Of a stretch of 64,000 nucleotides of DNA, positions 21,213 to 32,904 are shown in pieces (position 1 is the first letter of the stretch; every line of letters starts with the position of its first letter). Made by a program: the position numbers and the translations under genes. Source of the stretch: Xenoacremonium recifei (taxonomy: Eukaryota > Ascomycota > Sordariomycetes > Hypocreales > Nectriaceae); assembly GCA_012184525.1 (NCBI GenBank), contig WOFQ01000001.1, positions 1,612,001-1,676,000 of the forward strand, written 5' to 3'. A model generated the notes under the pieces. That model saw only the letters and a program-made list of their open reading frames with translations. It did no database searches and was not told the origin of the DNA.

Positions 21213-24033
21213 ATGAGCATCAGTGGTCGCAATGCGCCGCTGTCACCAGTCTCTTTAGGCGGTAGCGAGTGGTCAGTTTCCAAGTACCAGTCCGCCGACG
21301 ACGGCCCCTATCCCAACAACAACCGCGGAAACCTCGTCTCGCCCCCGAACTCGGGCGGTTCCAACGGGAACATGAGCATGAACGGCTTCCCATCGGCGCC
21401 ACGGAGCACCGGCGGTCCATCCCCTCCTGCGTCTGTCGGCCGGTCCAGCAACGGAACCAACATCTATGCCCGGAGCGAGAGCGGCCGCAACAGCGTCCGC
21501 GGCGACCTAGACGAGGGCGTCCTGAACGAACATTATGTCGCCCTCCGAACATTCCTCAACACGCGCGACCCGAACCACAAGCAGCAGCCCAACAAGGCCC
21601 GTGACAAGCTGCTGCGCCTGTCGTCGGTGCAGTTCTATGAGTTGAGCACTGATGTCTACGACGAGTTGATCCGGCGACAAGCCACGGCCAGGGCGCCCCC
21701 GAACACCCCCAACGGACCGCCCTCCTTTCTGCTTCCAGAGAAGGCCTTCCATCCCAAGCGCAACCAGGCCCGACAACGACTCTCTTCCCTAGGACCGCCG
21801 CGATTCCGAGACCTTGCCGCAGACGTCTTCCACGAGCTCGAGAGGAGATTTCCTCGATTTGTGGGTGGTGACATCCCTCGCAACGGGAGCCCAATGTCAA
21901 TACGCGGTGGTCCCGCTCGCACAGGTACTCCAGTCAATGGCAATGGTTTTCCCCCGAGAGGTCAAAGCCGCATGAGGAGGCCCTCCGATGCGAGCTCTCT
22001 CCGGGGTCCACCACCTCCAGCAGATGCTTACGGAATGCCAGCCTCTCCAGGAATCCCTAATGGCGATTACGGACGCCCGATGCCCAAGCAGCTGAACCAG
22101 AACAACACGATTGTACCGAATAAGAGCATCATGCTAGAAGAAGATGACGATGGCGGCGCTGACGACGACGGAGACGCATTTGCACTCGAAGGAGTCACGA
22201 GCAAGCGTGACAGCAAGAGAAGCCAAGCAAGCGGCGGCACTTCCGAGGTAAGTCGAGCCAAGAATGGCGAGGAAATTGTCAACTAACTAGCTTCAGGCCG
22301 ATAAGAAGCTCATCGATGACTATCAAAATCAGGTACGGGAACTTAGAGAAAAGCTGGATAATATGGAAGATACCATGAAGAAGCGGGAAGACGAGATGAA
22401 CGGCATGCTGGATGCGGAACGATCTCGAGCCACAGCCATGAATCTCGAAAAGCAGGACTGGACAGATGTGCGGTTGAATCTCGAAAACAAGCTTGCCGAA
22501 GCCCAAAACTTGAACGATTCCATGAAGCAAGAGTTGAGCCGGATGCGAGACGACCACGATGCCGAAGTACGGCAACTTAGGGATCAGATGGCCGACCTAC
22601 AACAGTCCAGTCGAAATATGAACCCTATGGGCGGAGATGCGGACCTTCAACGCGAAAATGAAGAGCTTCGAAATGAGCTACGCGAGCAGCAGCGTGTTAC
22701 CGAAGAGGTTCGACAAGAAGCACAAGAGTTCTTACGTGAGATGAGGATGCTGTCCCAACAAAGTGGGACGACATACGAGAAGCATGCGGAACTTGAAACC
22801 ACAATCCATCAACTTGAGCAGGAGGTGCGGGAATGGAGGAATCGACATGCTCGTGCAAAAACACAGTTGAGACACATGCGCGCGTCCTCATCAGGCATTC
22901 CAAATGAGGAAGATGCTGCCAAGTATGTCCGAGAAAAGGGCTTCCTTGACGACAACGGTCTCATCAAGGATGTGCATGTCACCAAATATCAGGTCGCCAT
23001 CGACGAGCTACTGCAGAAGGCTAGGGGAGACGATCCTGAGAAGGTGATTGACTCTATGAAGTCGGTTGTCTCCGGCGTGCGTCGCATCACAAAGGATGTC
23101 GATGAGACGCCTATGCGCGACCCGGAGGTAGCCCAGCAGCAAGCGAAACTACGGACAAAGGTGTCGTCGACGGCGAACAATCTCATCACAGCATCCAAGA
23201 CCTTCGCCGCTGGAGCTGGTATCTCTCCTGTTTCGCTCCTCGATGCCGCGGCAACACATCTGACGGCAGCCATTGTTGAGCTCCTCCAAGCTGTTAAGAT
23301 CCGGACCACACCTGCCGGAGAACTTGAGGACGAGGACGACGGAACTATGACTCCTGTGGATTCGACTGGTTTCTTCTCCCCTCGAAGTACGACCCAGGTT
23401 TCCGGAAACCAGAGCACGCTCCCTCCACCACCTCCCTTCCAAGGGCTTGGCGGAATGCGAGCTAGTGCAGACTCATCAGCGTACAGCCCTGTGAACTCGC
23501 CTCGACAATCCGCAGACCCTTACGGACGTAATGGATCGGCTTATCCTAGCGCCAATGGCTACAGCATCGCTCACGACGAGGATCTCAAAGTGAGTGGGCT
23601 GGGATACGTCGACTACCGATGAGTTCTTCCTTGCTGAGTCGACACCTAGATCTACGTCGAGGATCAGACAGCTCTTCTGGTTTCTGATATTCAGACCCTC
23701 GTGGGTTCTATCCGGGGCGACGCAAATATTCAGCAAATCTCGACAGAGATCGCTTCAATTTCTGCCATTGTGGGGAAGATCATAGAGCAAGCGCATGCTA
23801 GTGGTCATGGAGACCTCATAGCACGGCTCTCTTCATGCAAAGATCGCCTTCACGAGGCCAGCGAGCGTGGACAGGATATGGCGAACATAGGGGTCAGCAC
23901 AGCTGATCGTGAATGGCGCATGTGGTCTCAGACTCTTCCACCCATCGCTTTTGAAATTGCTCGGGAGGCTAAGGACCTGATCCAACGACTGGATCGTTCA
24001 GCAATGGCCAATGGACAGGACGACTTTTCTTAA
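21213..24033 (+). CDS. SPA2: Spa2-type polarisome scaffold protein
   Basis: Polarity scaffold of 903 aa acting at the hyphal tip, where Spa2 links the formin, Rho signalling and MAP-kinase components. Exons: 21213-22247, 22297-23589 and 23650-24033; introns are 49 and 60 bp. Two tandem Spa2-homology (SHD1/GIT) repeats are clear: NKARDKLLRLSSVQFYELSTDVYDELIRR (about 126-155) and KRNQARQRLSSLGPPRFRDLAADVFHELERR (about 182-212). An acidic patch (about 310-325) precedes a long coiled coil (about 345-560) full of heptad Glu/Lys/Leu. A conserved block then begins EEDAAKYVREKGFLDDNGL, followed by a Pro/Ser-rich linker. The C-terminal helical domain (exon 3 onward) has DIQTLVGSIRGDANI and WRMWSQTLPPIAFEIAREAKDL. 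The last exon is needed to complete that domain. Identity is secure. Confidence 0.94.
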
Positions 24034-24592
24034 TTTCTTACCTGGAGATGCCGGTTCCTTGGAACTTCCGACATCACGGGGCGGAATCTGGAACACTCCT
24101 TGCGTTTCGAATTCCAATTTTCTTACGGATCTTATCTATTCACCGCTTAAGAGCGGGGATTGCCTTTGATACCCAGCGGATGCATAACTTGCCATCCTAG
24201 GGCTACCTCGCATTGATCTGGCGTTTCTGTGCTTTGACTTCTCATTGGGAAGTTTGCATATTTGGTGGTTAGAATTAGAAGGCGGGTTGGTGCTTGCATG
24301 AAAGGGCACAGGCATCATTGGGTATAAACGTACATCGGTTGGCGTTGCGGGTGTGGATGTACGATACGCCGAGGGTTGAGGTAGCACATTGAAGGCACAA
24401 CACCCTCATACGTGCCTGGTCACCTACAAAAATATATCTGTCAGAAGCATGACGTCCATAGACCTGTGAGATGATTGTGTGTGTGTGTATATATAATTAC
24501 AGAAATATCATGTGCTTTGATTAATGAGAGTACTATTACATGAGTTCTATGAGAGGTGAGTTTGCCTCTGGTCCTTGAAGTCGAACCTCTAT
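24034..24592. other. Convergent intergenic region with a GT/TA microsatellite
   Basis: 3' flanks of SPA2 (+) and the glycosyltransferase (-). A (GT)n run followed by (TA)n lies at about 24,477-24,495. Nothing else was recognised. Confidence 0.5.
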
Positions 24593-26307
24593 CTATCTCC
24601 AATTCCAACCTTGGGGTCGAGTCTCCTTCAACAAAGCTACAAAGCTAGCAGTGACTACACCTAACCGTCCGAGTAGTGTCGGAGCCTTCTTCCATCCCTC
24701 TCGAACTGCCCACCAGCACGCCACGCCCGTGACTGCTACGCTTGACATACCTACAAACCACATATCCCAGTTCCGGACTTTCCAGAACGGCATGCGCATG
24801 TCTGCCGTCTGCAGATGCATGGGCCGCAGCGCGACGCCGTCTTTAAATCGGAGTTCCTGATCGTACATGACCTCCTCAATAAGGTCGGCGGCGAGATGCT
24901 TGCGGCGGGACGCAACGGTAGCAATGCGCTGCATACGGAGCACATTTCGGGCGAAGTTGCCGTCCTTGTCGGTGCGGATTTCAGCAATGCTGGAAGCGAT
25001 GGCATCGGGCGTGAAGGTGAACTTGTCAAGGGTGATGCTAACGCCCGCCTGTCGCAGGCGTTCACTGTTGCTGACTTGATCAAAGAAATAGCCAATGCTG
25101 AGGACGGGCACGCCGTGGTAGACGGCCTCGTTGGCGCTAGAGCCGCCGCTGTGGCTCAGGAAGAGGCGGAGGTGCGGATGGTCGAGGATGGCTCGCTGAG
25201 GAGCGAAAGTAGGTAAACGAAACTGCGGGTGAGAATCGGCGAGAAGGTCGCTCATGTGAATTATTGAGCCATCGGCACGAGTGTAGGTCTTAGAGGGGTC
25301 GAAGTTGGCACGAGGTTTCACGGGGACCGACCAGATGACGCCGTTGATGTGGCCGGCGTCGAGTGCTTTGATGAAGCCCCGGAGGAGTTTGTCAAGTTCA
25401 GGGGCAGGGAGGTTGACGTGAGTACCAAGCGAGACGTACATAGACTTATTGTTTCGTTCCAAGAAGGCTGCCGTGTCCTCGCTCAACGGGGGATACTTAT
25501 CGCTCAGTATAGGACCGACGGCCGCCATAGTAGGAGGGAGGTCTTTAGGAACCTCGATACCAAAGAAGGAGTTGACGAAGACGAGATGGTCAGGTTTAGA
25601 CTGAGGACGTAGCGGATAGTGAACGCCCGCGTCGGCTCTCATCCGCTTTGTCCATAACACCCATTTAAGTAGCACGGGGAGAGCCCAAACGATGACCAGC
25701 TCGTTCCGGAAGCGCGCTCCCAAGGTGGCATGTTCTGAAGTGAGGGCCAAGTCCGTCTGAAAGCCTGGCTGGCCAGGGATATAGCTCGCAGGAGCCAGGA
25801 ATTGTGGCATTTGCGGACAGACGATAGCACATTGGACATTGAACTGCTTCAACATATCCTTTGCCGCTGAATCTTCGAAGAAATCAGCGATGATGAAGTC
25901 AGGTCTCGTCTGTTTATCTCCGCATAGCTGCTTCAGCTTGCGGTACGTATTAGTCCAGTAGGAATCAAACATGGTCTTCGAATCCATGGCGAGACGCAAG
26001 GGGTCATCGGCCCTCCAATGGCGCATGCGCTCATAATGCGCATCGGTGTCGGCCTCCGGTACATTAGGCCCGACGATGTGAATGGTTGTTATGAAGGGGT
26101 AGTCTCTTGTCCATGACTCCTGACCTTCGAGAGTGGCGAATTGGATCTCATGGCCGCGGGCGGCGAGCACAGCGCCGATTTCCAAGACGGGAGCTTACAG
26201 AATGTTAGACAGACAGTGAGGCGCGTTTGCTTTGATAACTTGCCGGCATGCGTGAAGCCTCCTGTTGTGACGACGAGGAGGATCTTACGAGGAGCTGGGC
26301 TGGCCAT
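24593..26307 (-). CDS. UDP-glycosyltransferase (GT1/UGT family) with C-terminal membrane anchor
   Basis: Predicted UDP-sugar-dependent glycosyltransferase of 554 aa. It transfers a hexose to a small lipophilic acceptor that cannot be read from sequence. Exons (minus strand): 26307-26244 and 26193-24593. The intron, 26194-26243, starts GCAAGT instead of GT and ends CTGTAAG. Splicing joins the N-terminal ILLVVTTGGFTHA strand to PVLEIGAVLAARGHEIQFAT, the usual start of GT-B enzymes. The donor-sugar motif spans about residues 346-394 (FRLPTFAPQRAILDHPHLRLFLSHSGG, then NEAVYHGVPVLSIGYFFDQ). The HSGG His and terminal DQ needed for UDP-sugar binding are present. A hydrophobic segment near the C-terminus (MWFVGMSSVAVTGVACWWAV) followed by basic residues resembles the membrane anchor of animal UGTs. 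It is transcribed divergently from the JmjC gene. Confidence 0.88.
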
Positions 26308-27811
26308 TGAGTAACGATTGGGTCAAACAAAGGATTTATTACATGCTAAGATATACAAAACGTGTTCTATGGGAAACGAATATTGATGAGGATTCTCATA
26401 GGAGATATATACGCGCTCATGGGCATGATGGAGGATTGCGGTTCCCAGCTGTTATGAGAAGTGGGTAGGAATGACGACGAGAGCGCTCCCCATTGGCTGC
26501 AGGAGGCGGATTGAAGGTAGGGCTGAATCCGAATGCCGTGTGAATCCTCCGAGCCGGCTCGGAAATACAGGCCGCAATGATTGGATTGAAGCTCTGTTAG
26601 ATCTCGTCAAGCAACGTACTTTGTCCTCCTGGAATACCCGTGCTCATGCGTCAGCTTTCATCTTTGTGTGATCTGCATAAGACGGAGTTTTCCAACAGCG
26701 GCTCAGGAACTTGGACCTGCAAACGCTCGCTCCACCGCCGGTGTACCAACCATCTGCCTCCGGGCTGACCGTTTTCGAAAGTAAGGGACAGTGAGGCGCC
26801 TGAAGCAGCATTGTTGCAGTATTTCCACTTCGAGGCCGTCTTCGATTTGGCTTGTATGATACGCCATGAGGTTTGCCTCAGGTCGCCACCCAGGCAAAGG
26901 TCGGCGGCGAAGAGGCCGGGAACGTACCTTCCCTTCCCAGTCGGCGCCTCTCGCTTGCTGCTGCTACTTGACTTTATTGCCTCTGCCGTTTTCGATCGCC
27001 CGCCGCCACACCGACTCGATTCACGTGCTCCTCTACTCTTCTCTTCTTCCTGACTCTTGCTTCCATCCTTTGTTTTCTTAAACGCCGTCGGGCTTCTTGT
27101 CCTGATATTCTCAGCACTTATTCTCCCCTCCGAAGCTGATCCTCCCCATCGCTCTCCACAGCGCCGCCTTACTTGCGACCAACACCGACCTGGACTTCGG
27201 AGTTCGTCCAGGACCAACCCCAACAGGCCCAGGATCCTGCGCTGCATCGCCAATTGGAGCCTATCACACCTTGCTTCCGCACCCGTATCCTGGCCGTGTC
27301 TCGGGTGAACACGCTTGCTCAGCTCAGCTCAGCCCAACTTTACGGCCCAGCGTCAGCGACCGGACCTCTCCAGCGAGCGTGCCGAGTGCCTTACGTACAT
27401 TCGCAAATCGTCTCCCCTTTCCAGCTACTCGGTTCGTGCTCCGGCGCCTGATCTGACTTTTCCCTTTCCGCTGCCGGCGCTAAACAGAACAGGGGATCCC
27501 TTGCAGCTTAGCCCCGCGTCCAGTTCGTCCACTAGCCCCTCGCTTCTCAGCCTCGTAAGTGGCTCACGACGCACAAAGTCTGCTCTGCGACCGCCGAGGA
27601 TCTTGAGCCGACGACTTCGGCCAGCCAAAGACTCGGGACGATATGTACGCTAGTCCTCTAGGATCCTAATCCGAGACTATCTACGACCCCAACTATTCCT
27701 CCGACTTGTTCGACAGCCATTGAGCTCAACACCGCCTCGGCGCATTCACCCCTCCAAAGGGCCGTTCGGCCTCGCTTTGAAGCGGCCACACCTGGTCCGG
27801 ATCGTTGCCAG
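26308..27811. other. Divergent promoter region between UGT and JmjC genes
   Basis: Long 5' region of the JmjC gene, rich in C and T from about 26,930. The frame of the JmjC protein stays open upstream to a TAG near 27,658, but has no ATG. An upstream exon cannot be excluded. No separate gene is supported. Confidence 0.5.
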
Positions 27812-29449
27812 ATGGACGGGATGGCAGCCTCGTTCCCAATGGGCGCTCCTCCGTCGCCTCATACAGAAGCAACTCTCGTGGATTCTTCTGAGCCTGAAGC
27901 GCCAAGGGACGTTGTCGGCGAGCTGCATGAGAATGCGCAATTTGGCAAGCCATTGACCCCCGCCATCGTGCAAACAGACGTCATCGAGTCGACAGCGATT
28001 TCGGATATCTCGCTACCAACCCGACTTCCCGACAGCTCCAGTGCCGACCAAACAATTGCAGTGCGAAAGTCGCATCCAACTGTTTTGCCACCACCAACCA
28101 TCGTTGAACCCATCTCGGACATTCCCGTACTTCCTCAACCGTTGCAACTTATCGAAGATGCGCCACAGACCGTCGCCGCGCCGGCGGAGCCCGCCTTCAT
28201 TTTCGACGCTCCTATTCCTTCATCCCCGCTGTCCAGCATTGCAACGCCGGCGCCAGACGCCGATTTGACGCTCAATTCCTTGTCACAGGATAGCCTGACC
28301 TCCCCCGAGTGTCCGGTCGAATGTTCGAAGAGCGTCGTTAGCTCTGCGCTCAGCGATCTCGACGACCAATTCTTCATCGAACACGATTATGACGGCCCCG
28401 ACGGCCATCGGATATTGCGGTTAAAGCCTTCAGTGCAGCAATGGGATGACTTTCCGGCAATCCTCGCGTTCGCCAGGAACCGGGGAGCGGACGAAGATGG
28501 CTGCTTCAAGGTGATGCTGCCAGAGGAGCTCCAAGAACCGCTTCCGGAAAAGGATTCCCAAAGGGTACCGGCCAACGCCTACAAGCCCAAGCAAATTAAA
28601 AAGAACAGTTTTTGGAGAGTAAATACGGTTCCCTCTGAAGGCGTCTTCGCATCCGACGTTGAAAGTCCGGATTATACAGCCGTTCCTCAAGAAGCTTTGA
28701 AGGAGTTGCAAAAGATGTTTCGAAAGAACAATGACAGGCAAATGCGCAACGTTCGATACAGAGTGGACGTGCCGGCCTGGACCCCAGCACAACGCCTTGC
28801 GGCTGGTGTACCGGTTCGAAGTCCTATCTATCCCCTCAAGGGCGACAAGCTCGACTATACGAGGGCCGCCATTCCCGGCATCCACACACCCTACGTTTAC
28901 GAATCTGGACCTTACTTTGGTGCAAGCTTTCAAATCCATGCGGAGGATTTCCGGCTCGTCTCATTGAACCACTTGTACAAGGGCCGCAAGATTTGGATTG
29001 TGGTACCTTCGACGGCCGTTGACATCGCTGAGGAAGCCCTTGGTAGAAAAGGCAAATGCTCACAATTCATGAGACACCGAGCGGAGTTTTTCTTCCCTCA
29101 GAAGCTTGAAAAGCTGGGTATTCCTTACAGGATCGTCGACCAGCGCGCTGGAGAGACCATTGTCATCCTACCCGACGCCTATCACGAAGGGTTCAGCACT
29201 GGATATACTATCGCTGAGGCAAAGAATTATGCAGACGAGAACTGGACTACAGACAGCTATCAACCCTGTGAGGCAAGCTGTCAACTTGTTACAGCAATCC
29301 CGGCGGATCTCATGAGACCCTTGCGGTTCGACGAAGTTCAAATTGATCTTTGCGCAAACTTCGAACTACCTGTTGAATCGAATAAGAGGCCTCTAGAAGA
29401 GACAGAGATGGGAACGGAAGACGCAGCGGCAAAACGGGTCAAGGCATAA
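27812..29449 (+). CDS. JmjN/JmjC-domain protein, KDM4-like histone demethylase family
   Basis: Single-exon protein of 545 aa, probably a nuclear Fe(II)/2-oxoglutarate oxygenase acting on histone lysine. The first 190 residues are disordered (Pro/Ser/Thr). A JmjN-like block is at about 205-240 (PSVQQWDDFPAILAFARNRG). The JmjC core is at about 345-475: TPYVYESGPYFGASFQIHAEDF gives the iron ligands H376 and E378, and ILPDAYHEGFSTG gives H458. As in KDM4 enzymes, a zinc site can be traced: C416 and H422 (GKCSQFMRHR) with C486 and C490 after the core. No PHD or Tudor domain is present. The tail carries a short basic cluster (AAAKRVKA) that may act in nuclear import. All catalytic iron ligands are retained, unlike the Epe1-type pseudo-enzymes. 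The target residue is unknown. Confidence 0.86.
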   Translation: MDGMAASFPMGAPPSPHTEATLVDSSEPEAPRDVVGELHENAQFGKPLTPAIVQTDVIESTAISDISLPTRLPDSSSADQTIAVRKSHPTVLPPPTIVEPISDIPVLPQPLQLIEDAPQTVAAPAEPAFIFDAPIPSSPLSSIATPAPDADLTLNSLSQDSLTSPECPVECSKSVVSSALSDLDDQFFIEHDYDGPDGHRILRLKPSVQQWDDFPAILAFARNRGADEDGCFKVMLPEELQEPLPEKDSQRVPANAYKPKQIKKNSFWRVNTVPSEGVFASDVESPDYTAVPQEALKELQKMFRKNNDRQMRNVRYRVDVPAWTPAQRLAAGVPVRSPIYPLKGDKLDYTRAAIPGIHTPYVYESGPYFGASFQIHAEDFRLVSLNHLYKGRKIWIVVPSTAVDIAEEALGRKGKCSQFMRHRAEFFFPQKLEKLGIPYRIVDQRAGETIVILPDAYHEGFSTGYTIAEAKNYADENWTTDSYQPCEASCQLVTAIPADLMRPLRFDEVQIDLCANFELPVESNKRPLEETEMGTEDAAAKRVKA

Positions 29450-30078
29450 TAGACGGCGCATTTGATCGGCAACGGAGTTCTTTGTATTTTTTTTTTTTTC
29501 CGGTTGGTATCTTGCTTGGGATGGGTTGGGTTGGGATTGGGCGGCGTGAACAGAATACCCAATACGCTCGGCGTATCATGGAGTATTCATTTTTCTTTCG
29601 CGGGATGGGTCGGGCGGCATGGTTTGGGATTCTTTTTGCAATTGCTCTCGGGTTTGGTGTTATGATGATGGGGACGACGAGGTCATGAGGGATGGGTTGG
29701 AGGGCGGACAAAAGTGAACACCATAATGGTAAGGTGTTTGTCTACCTTGCTTCCAGTCAAGTACATTAGCCATGATCAATCTTGTTATTTATCTCTAAGA
29801 AGGGGGCATCCATCATGCTCGTATAATTATGGTTGGTATCGACATGCGAACCATCTCCATGATGCTCTGCAACATTACACGCAATCTAAAAGAGCCTATA
29901 TCGATCAGTTGGAGCAGGTCTCATTCATGTATGAAGATTTTGTATTATATATCGTAATGCATCATGTAATCATTACTCCAAACTTCAGTCTTGCCATCGT
30001 ACACATCCCAAAATTTCGCCCCCTATTGTACCCAATTTTGAGTTACTGTACAGCAGTAGCATACACTCGCTCCATCCC
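29450..30078. other. Convergent intergenic region
   Basis: 3' flanks of the JmjC gene (+) and the membrane protein (-). A T-run of 13 lies at 29,487-29,499 and the following 200 bases are G/T-rich. No gene is supported. Confidence 0.5.
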
Positions 30079-31234
30079 CTACTGCCTCTCCAGCTCCTGT
30101 CGCCTCATCTCCTCGCGGAATGCATTGCGGCCCCCGGCGGTATCCTGCTCTCGGAAGTTGGGGTCGATAGGGCTGCCAGCGAGGCTACCCAGAGCATCGC
30201 TGTCGCGGCGAGGTCGCTCAGGGACGTCACGATACTCGCCATGCGGCGGCATCATGTCATGAGCGTCGTCGAGCTGGATGCCGTGGTCCTTGCGGCGGCG
30301 GGTCTTGCGACCGGTGTAGCCGTGGCGGCTGCGGCTCATGATGTTGCCGATGTCGATGCGGCGGGTCTTGCGGTTCCAGATGAAGACGCCGATGACAAGG
30401 ATGGCGATGGCGCCGAGGACGGTGGGCAGGGCAATTTCCAGGGTCTCCTTGTTGAAATTGGGCTCGGACTTCTTGGGGAATGGCTTGTTGGCGATGTTGA
30501 AGGGTAGGGCGGTTGAGTTGGTCTTCTCGCCGCTGCCCTTCTCGCTGCTGAGGAGCGTGATGGACAGGTTGTAGGGCTTGGACTTCATCATGCTGGAGCT
30601 GATGGTCAGCGGCCAGAAGCCCCATTCGGCAGGCACTCGGTCGTAGTCATCGTATTTCTGCAGCTCGCCGCTCGTGTGGTTGAGCCAGTTGAGGCGGACG
30701 GCGACTTCGTAGGTGGTGTTGTCGCCGGTCTTGTTGTAGTAGTCGGGGTCCCAGGTGACTGCAGCGTTTCTCGTTAGCAATTGAACTTGAACCAGTTTGA
30801 GAGCACTCACTGTAGTAGGTCGAGCCAACATAGAGCGTGCTGTTCACGTAGGGCGCGCAGAAAGGAGCATTGTCGCCGTCCACGTTGGTGCAGCGCGAGA
30901 AGGCTCCCTGGCCGGACTTGCCGGTGGCCGTGGGATTCGGGGGCTCGCCGCTGCTGGTGGTGATCTCTCCCCATTGGGTGAAGGTGTAGACCGAGGCCGT
31001 GAGGTCGTGCGGCGCGGCGTTCTTAACGGAAGTAGTGCCGTCGACGACCGTCATGGACGGCGTGTAGGTCTTCTGCGGCTGGCCCTCATCATCAACAGTG
31101 ACCCAGAGGGCCGTCTGCTCGGCGCGCTTCTCGTAGACCAGCTCGGGCTCTCCTCTCGCCACAGCCGTGGCGGCAGGTATGGCACTGGCAGAGGCCCAGA
31201 GGGCAGCCGCCGCGAGGATCGTCGACGCGTGCAT
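30079..31234 (-). CDS. Secreted-type single-pass (type I) membrane protein of unknown function
   Basis: Predicted protein of 367 aa. Exons (minus strand): 31234-30811 and 30758-30079 around a 52-bp GT-AG intron. Residues 1 to about 20 form a signal peptide (hydrophobic Ala/Leu core, then SAIPA). The extracellular part has several N-glycosylation sequons (NST, NKT, NTT, NHT, NLS, NST) and two nearby cysteines (FSRCTNVDGDNAPFC). It also contains a YYITWDPDYY strand reminiscent of Ig-like or Wsc-type stalk regions. One transmembrane helix lies at about 248-269 (LEIALPTVLGAIAILVIGVFIW), followed by a basic, Arg-rich cytoplasmic tail of about 100 residues. The layout suits a cell-wall or plasma-membrane sensor. 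I do not recognise the family well enough to name it. Confidence 0.8.
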
Positions 31235-32046
31235 GATGGTATTTTGGGCGTGCAATTGAAGACGGCGAGCAGAGTCTTCGGCTCAGCCAAAAACCCAGAG
31301 AAATGCAACGAGGACGGCGGAGAAGGAGATTGACGGCAGCGAGCAGCGAGGGATATATGAATGAATGAAAGAAGAAACCGGCAAGGTCGGGAGAGCGAGG
31401 TTTTGTGGAGGACCTGGTATTACGGGCGAGGCTTTTTCTAGGGATCCATGACAGAGCAATAATAAACTTACTTACTCTACCGTCTATTACAAGCCCAGCT
31501 GTTGGCCACCGCTAACACTGGATCGGCCAGGCACGGGCAGCCCGCTGGAAGAAATTGCCGATCGCTCTGGCATGCAAACTGGAGCCTTTTGACGCTCCTT
31601 GCCTTATCAGCACGGAGATCCACCTTGATTCCGGGCATCCTCTCCGTTCCTACGCTCCGGGTTTCATGCTAATAATATTTGAGCATTATGCGAGCAATGA
31701 TATAGTTCCAGCCTTGTTTCCCAACGGAATTGTGACATCTCGTCTGTTCGAGCCTGATATAACCATGCTTCCTATGAAATTTCCAGATAGATGTGTTCCG
31801 TCATCCTTAGCGGTTTATGAGCATTTATTTACATGAGCGTTTGGGAAGTCGCGGGGCTGCAGTTCCCCCCCGGTGCTTCCAGGACTCACTCACATCGCAC
31901 CCATGGGATCTACAACTGTTTTCCAAAATCACTTCATTATTCATAAATCATGCCTGCTTTATACTAAACACCAGAACCCCTTGTCATGATGTTACCCAGA
32001 CCCAGACAGACTACAAAATGCATCCACCTCTGATAACTTGCACCAC
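31235..32046. other. Intergenic region
   Basis: Promoter of the type I membrane protein (minus strand) and 3' flank of the 2EXR gene. No gene is supported. Confidence 0.5.
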
Positions 32047-32904
32047 CTAATGGCTCCCGATAAACTCAGCCAGGCCCTCCTCGCGGATCAATAGCATCTG
32101 CTTGTCGGCCATCCTCGAGCTCGTCACCGTCGTGCCGCACATCCAGCCATTCCATATCTTTTGCATGACATTATCGGTGCTCAGGAGCCGGCTGCCTCGA
32201 ACCTCCTCCTCGTCCTTCTCGCTCACCGTCAGCAGCAGCCGCTCGACGTTCTGAAAGCCGTCCACGACGTGCCACAGGCAGCCGAAAATCTGATCGCTCT
32301 CCTGCTCTGGGTATCCCAACTCAGAGAAAGCGCACGCAATGTGCCGCACACGACGCGTGTCTTCGCGGCGCATGAAGTACACCATGGGCGAGTTGAAGCC
32401 GTAGCTATCGTATGCCTCGAGCTCGCCCGTCAGGTACATGGCATCGAGGGCGAAGTTGAACCACACGCGCGCAGGCTTCGATACGGGCGTATCCGAGAGC
32501 AGCTTGGAGATGCGCCAGCTAAAGGACAGCTCGTAGTGCTGCAGCGCCAGGTATCGCGCCTCGCGGTTGATGTGCAGCAGCACCGGCGTCGCACGGCCGT
32601 GGGTGCGGGCGTCGAGTTCGCGGCGGCGTTGCGGGAGCGTCTCGTCGCGCTGGAGGCAGCAAGCCACGACGATGCGCGGCTGGATGAGGCACGACCAGAT
32701 CTTGAGTCGCAGCTCCGCGGGGAGGCGGCTGAACTGGGGGAACTCGGCGACGGGCGACGCTGGCGATGCTGGCGATGTCGACAGCAACGGGGGCGGTGAC
32801 AGTGGCGATGACGACGTGGACGGGAGACGGTCGCCGTCGTCGAATGTGCGGAATTCAAGCCAGAACCGCGGGTTCGGGCTTTGGTCGCCCTCGGAGTCGC
32901 TCAT
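32047..32904 (-). CDS. 2EXR domain-containing protein
   Basis: Intronless protein of 285 aa belonging to the fungus-specific 2EXR family. The defining block is at about residues 55-75 (FPQFSRLPAELRLKIWSCLIQPRIV). It is followed by the family's LLHINREARYLALQHYELSF and a VWFNFALDAMYLTG segment. The N-terminal 50 residues are low-complexity Ser/Pro. I chose the ATG at 32904 (MSDSEGD, A at -3). The frame is open 37 codons further upstream, but that extension would rely on a different, less likely start. The family is large and its biochemical function is unknown. Confidence 0.82.
   Translation of the reverse strand: MSDSEGDQSPNPRFWLEFRTFDDGDRLPSTSSSPLSPPPLLSTSPASPASPVAEFPQFSRLPAELRLKIWSCLIQPRIVVACCLQRDETLPQRRRELDARTHGRATPVLLHINREARYLALQHYELSFSWRISKLLSDTPVSKPARVWFNFALDAMYLTGELEAYDSYGFNSPMVYFMRREDTRRVRHIACAFSELGYPEQESDQIFGCLWHVVDGFQNVERLLLTVSEKDEEEVRGSRLLSTDNVMQKIWNGWMCGTTVTSSRMADKQMLLIREEGLAEFIGSH

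Noticed and set aside
32161..32799. 212-codon plus-strand frame opposite the 2EXR gene
   Set aside because: Antisense shadow of a GC-rich coding region, with no domain features.
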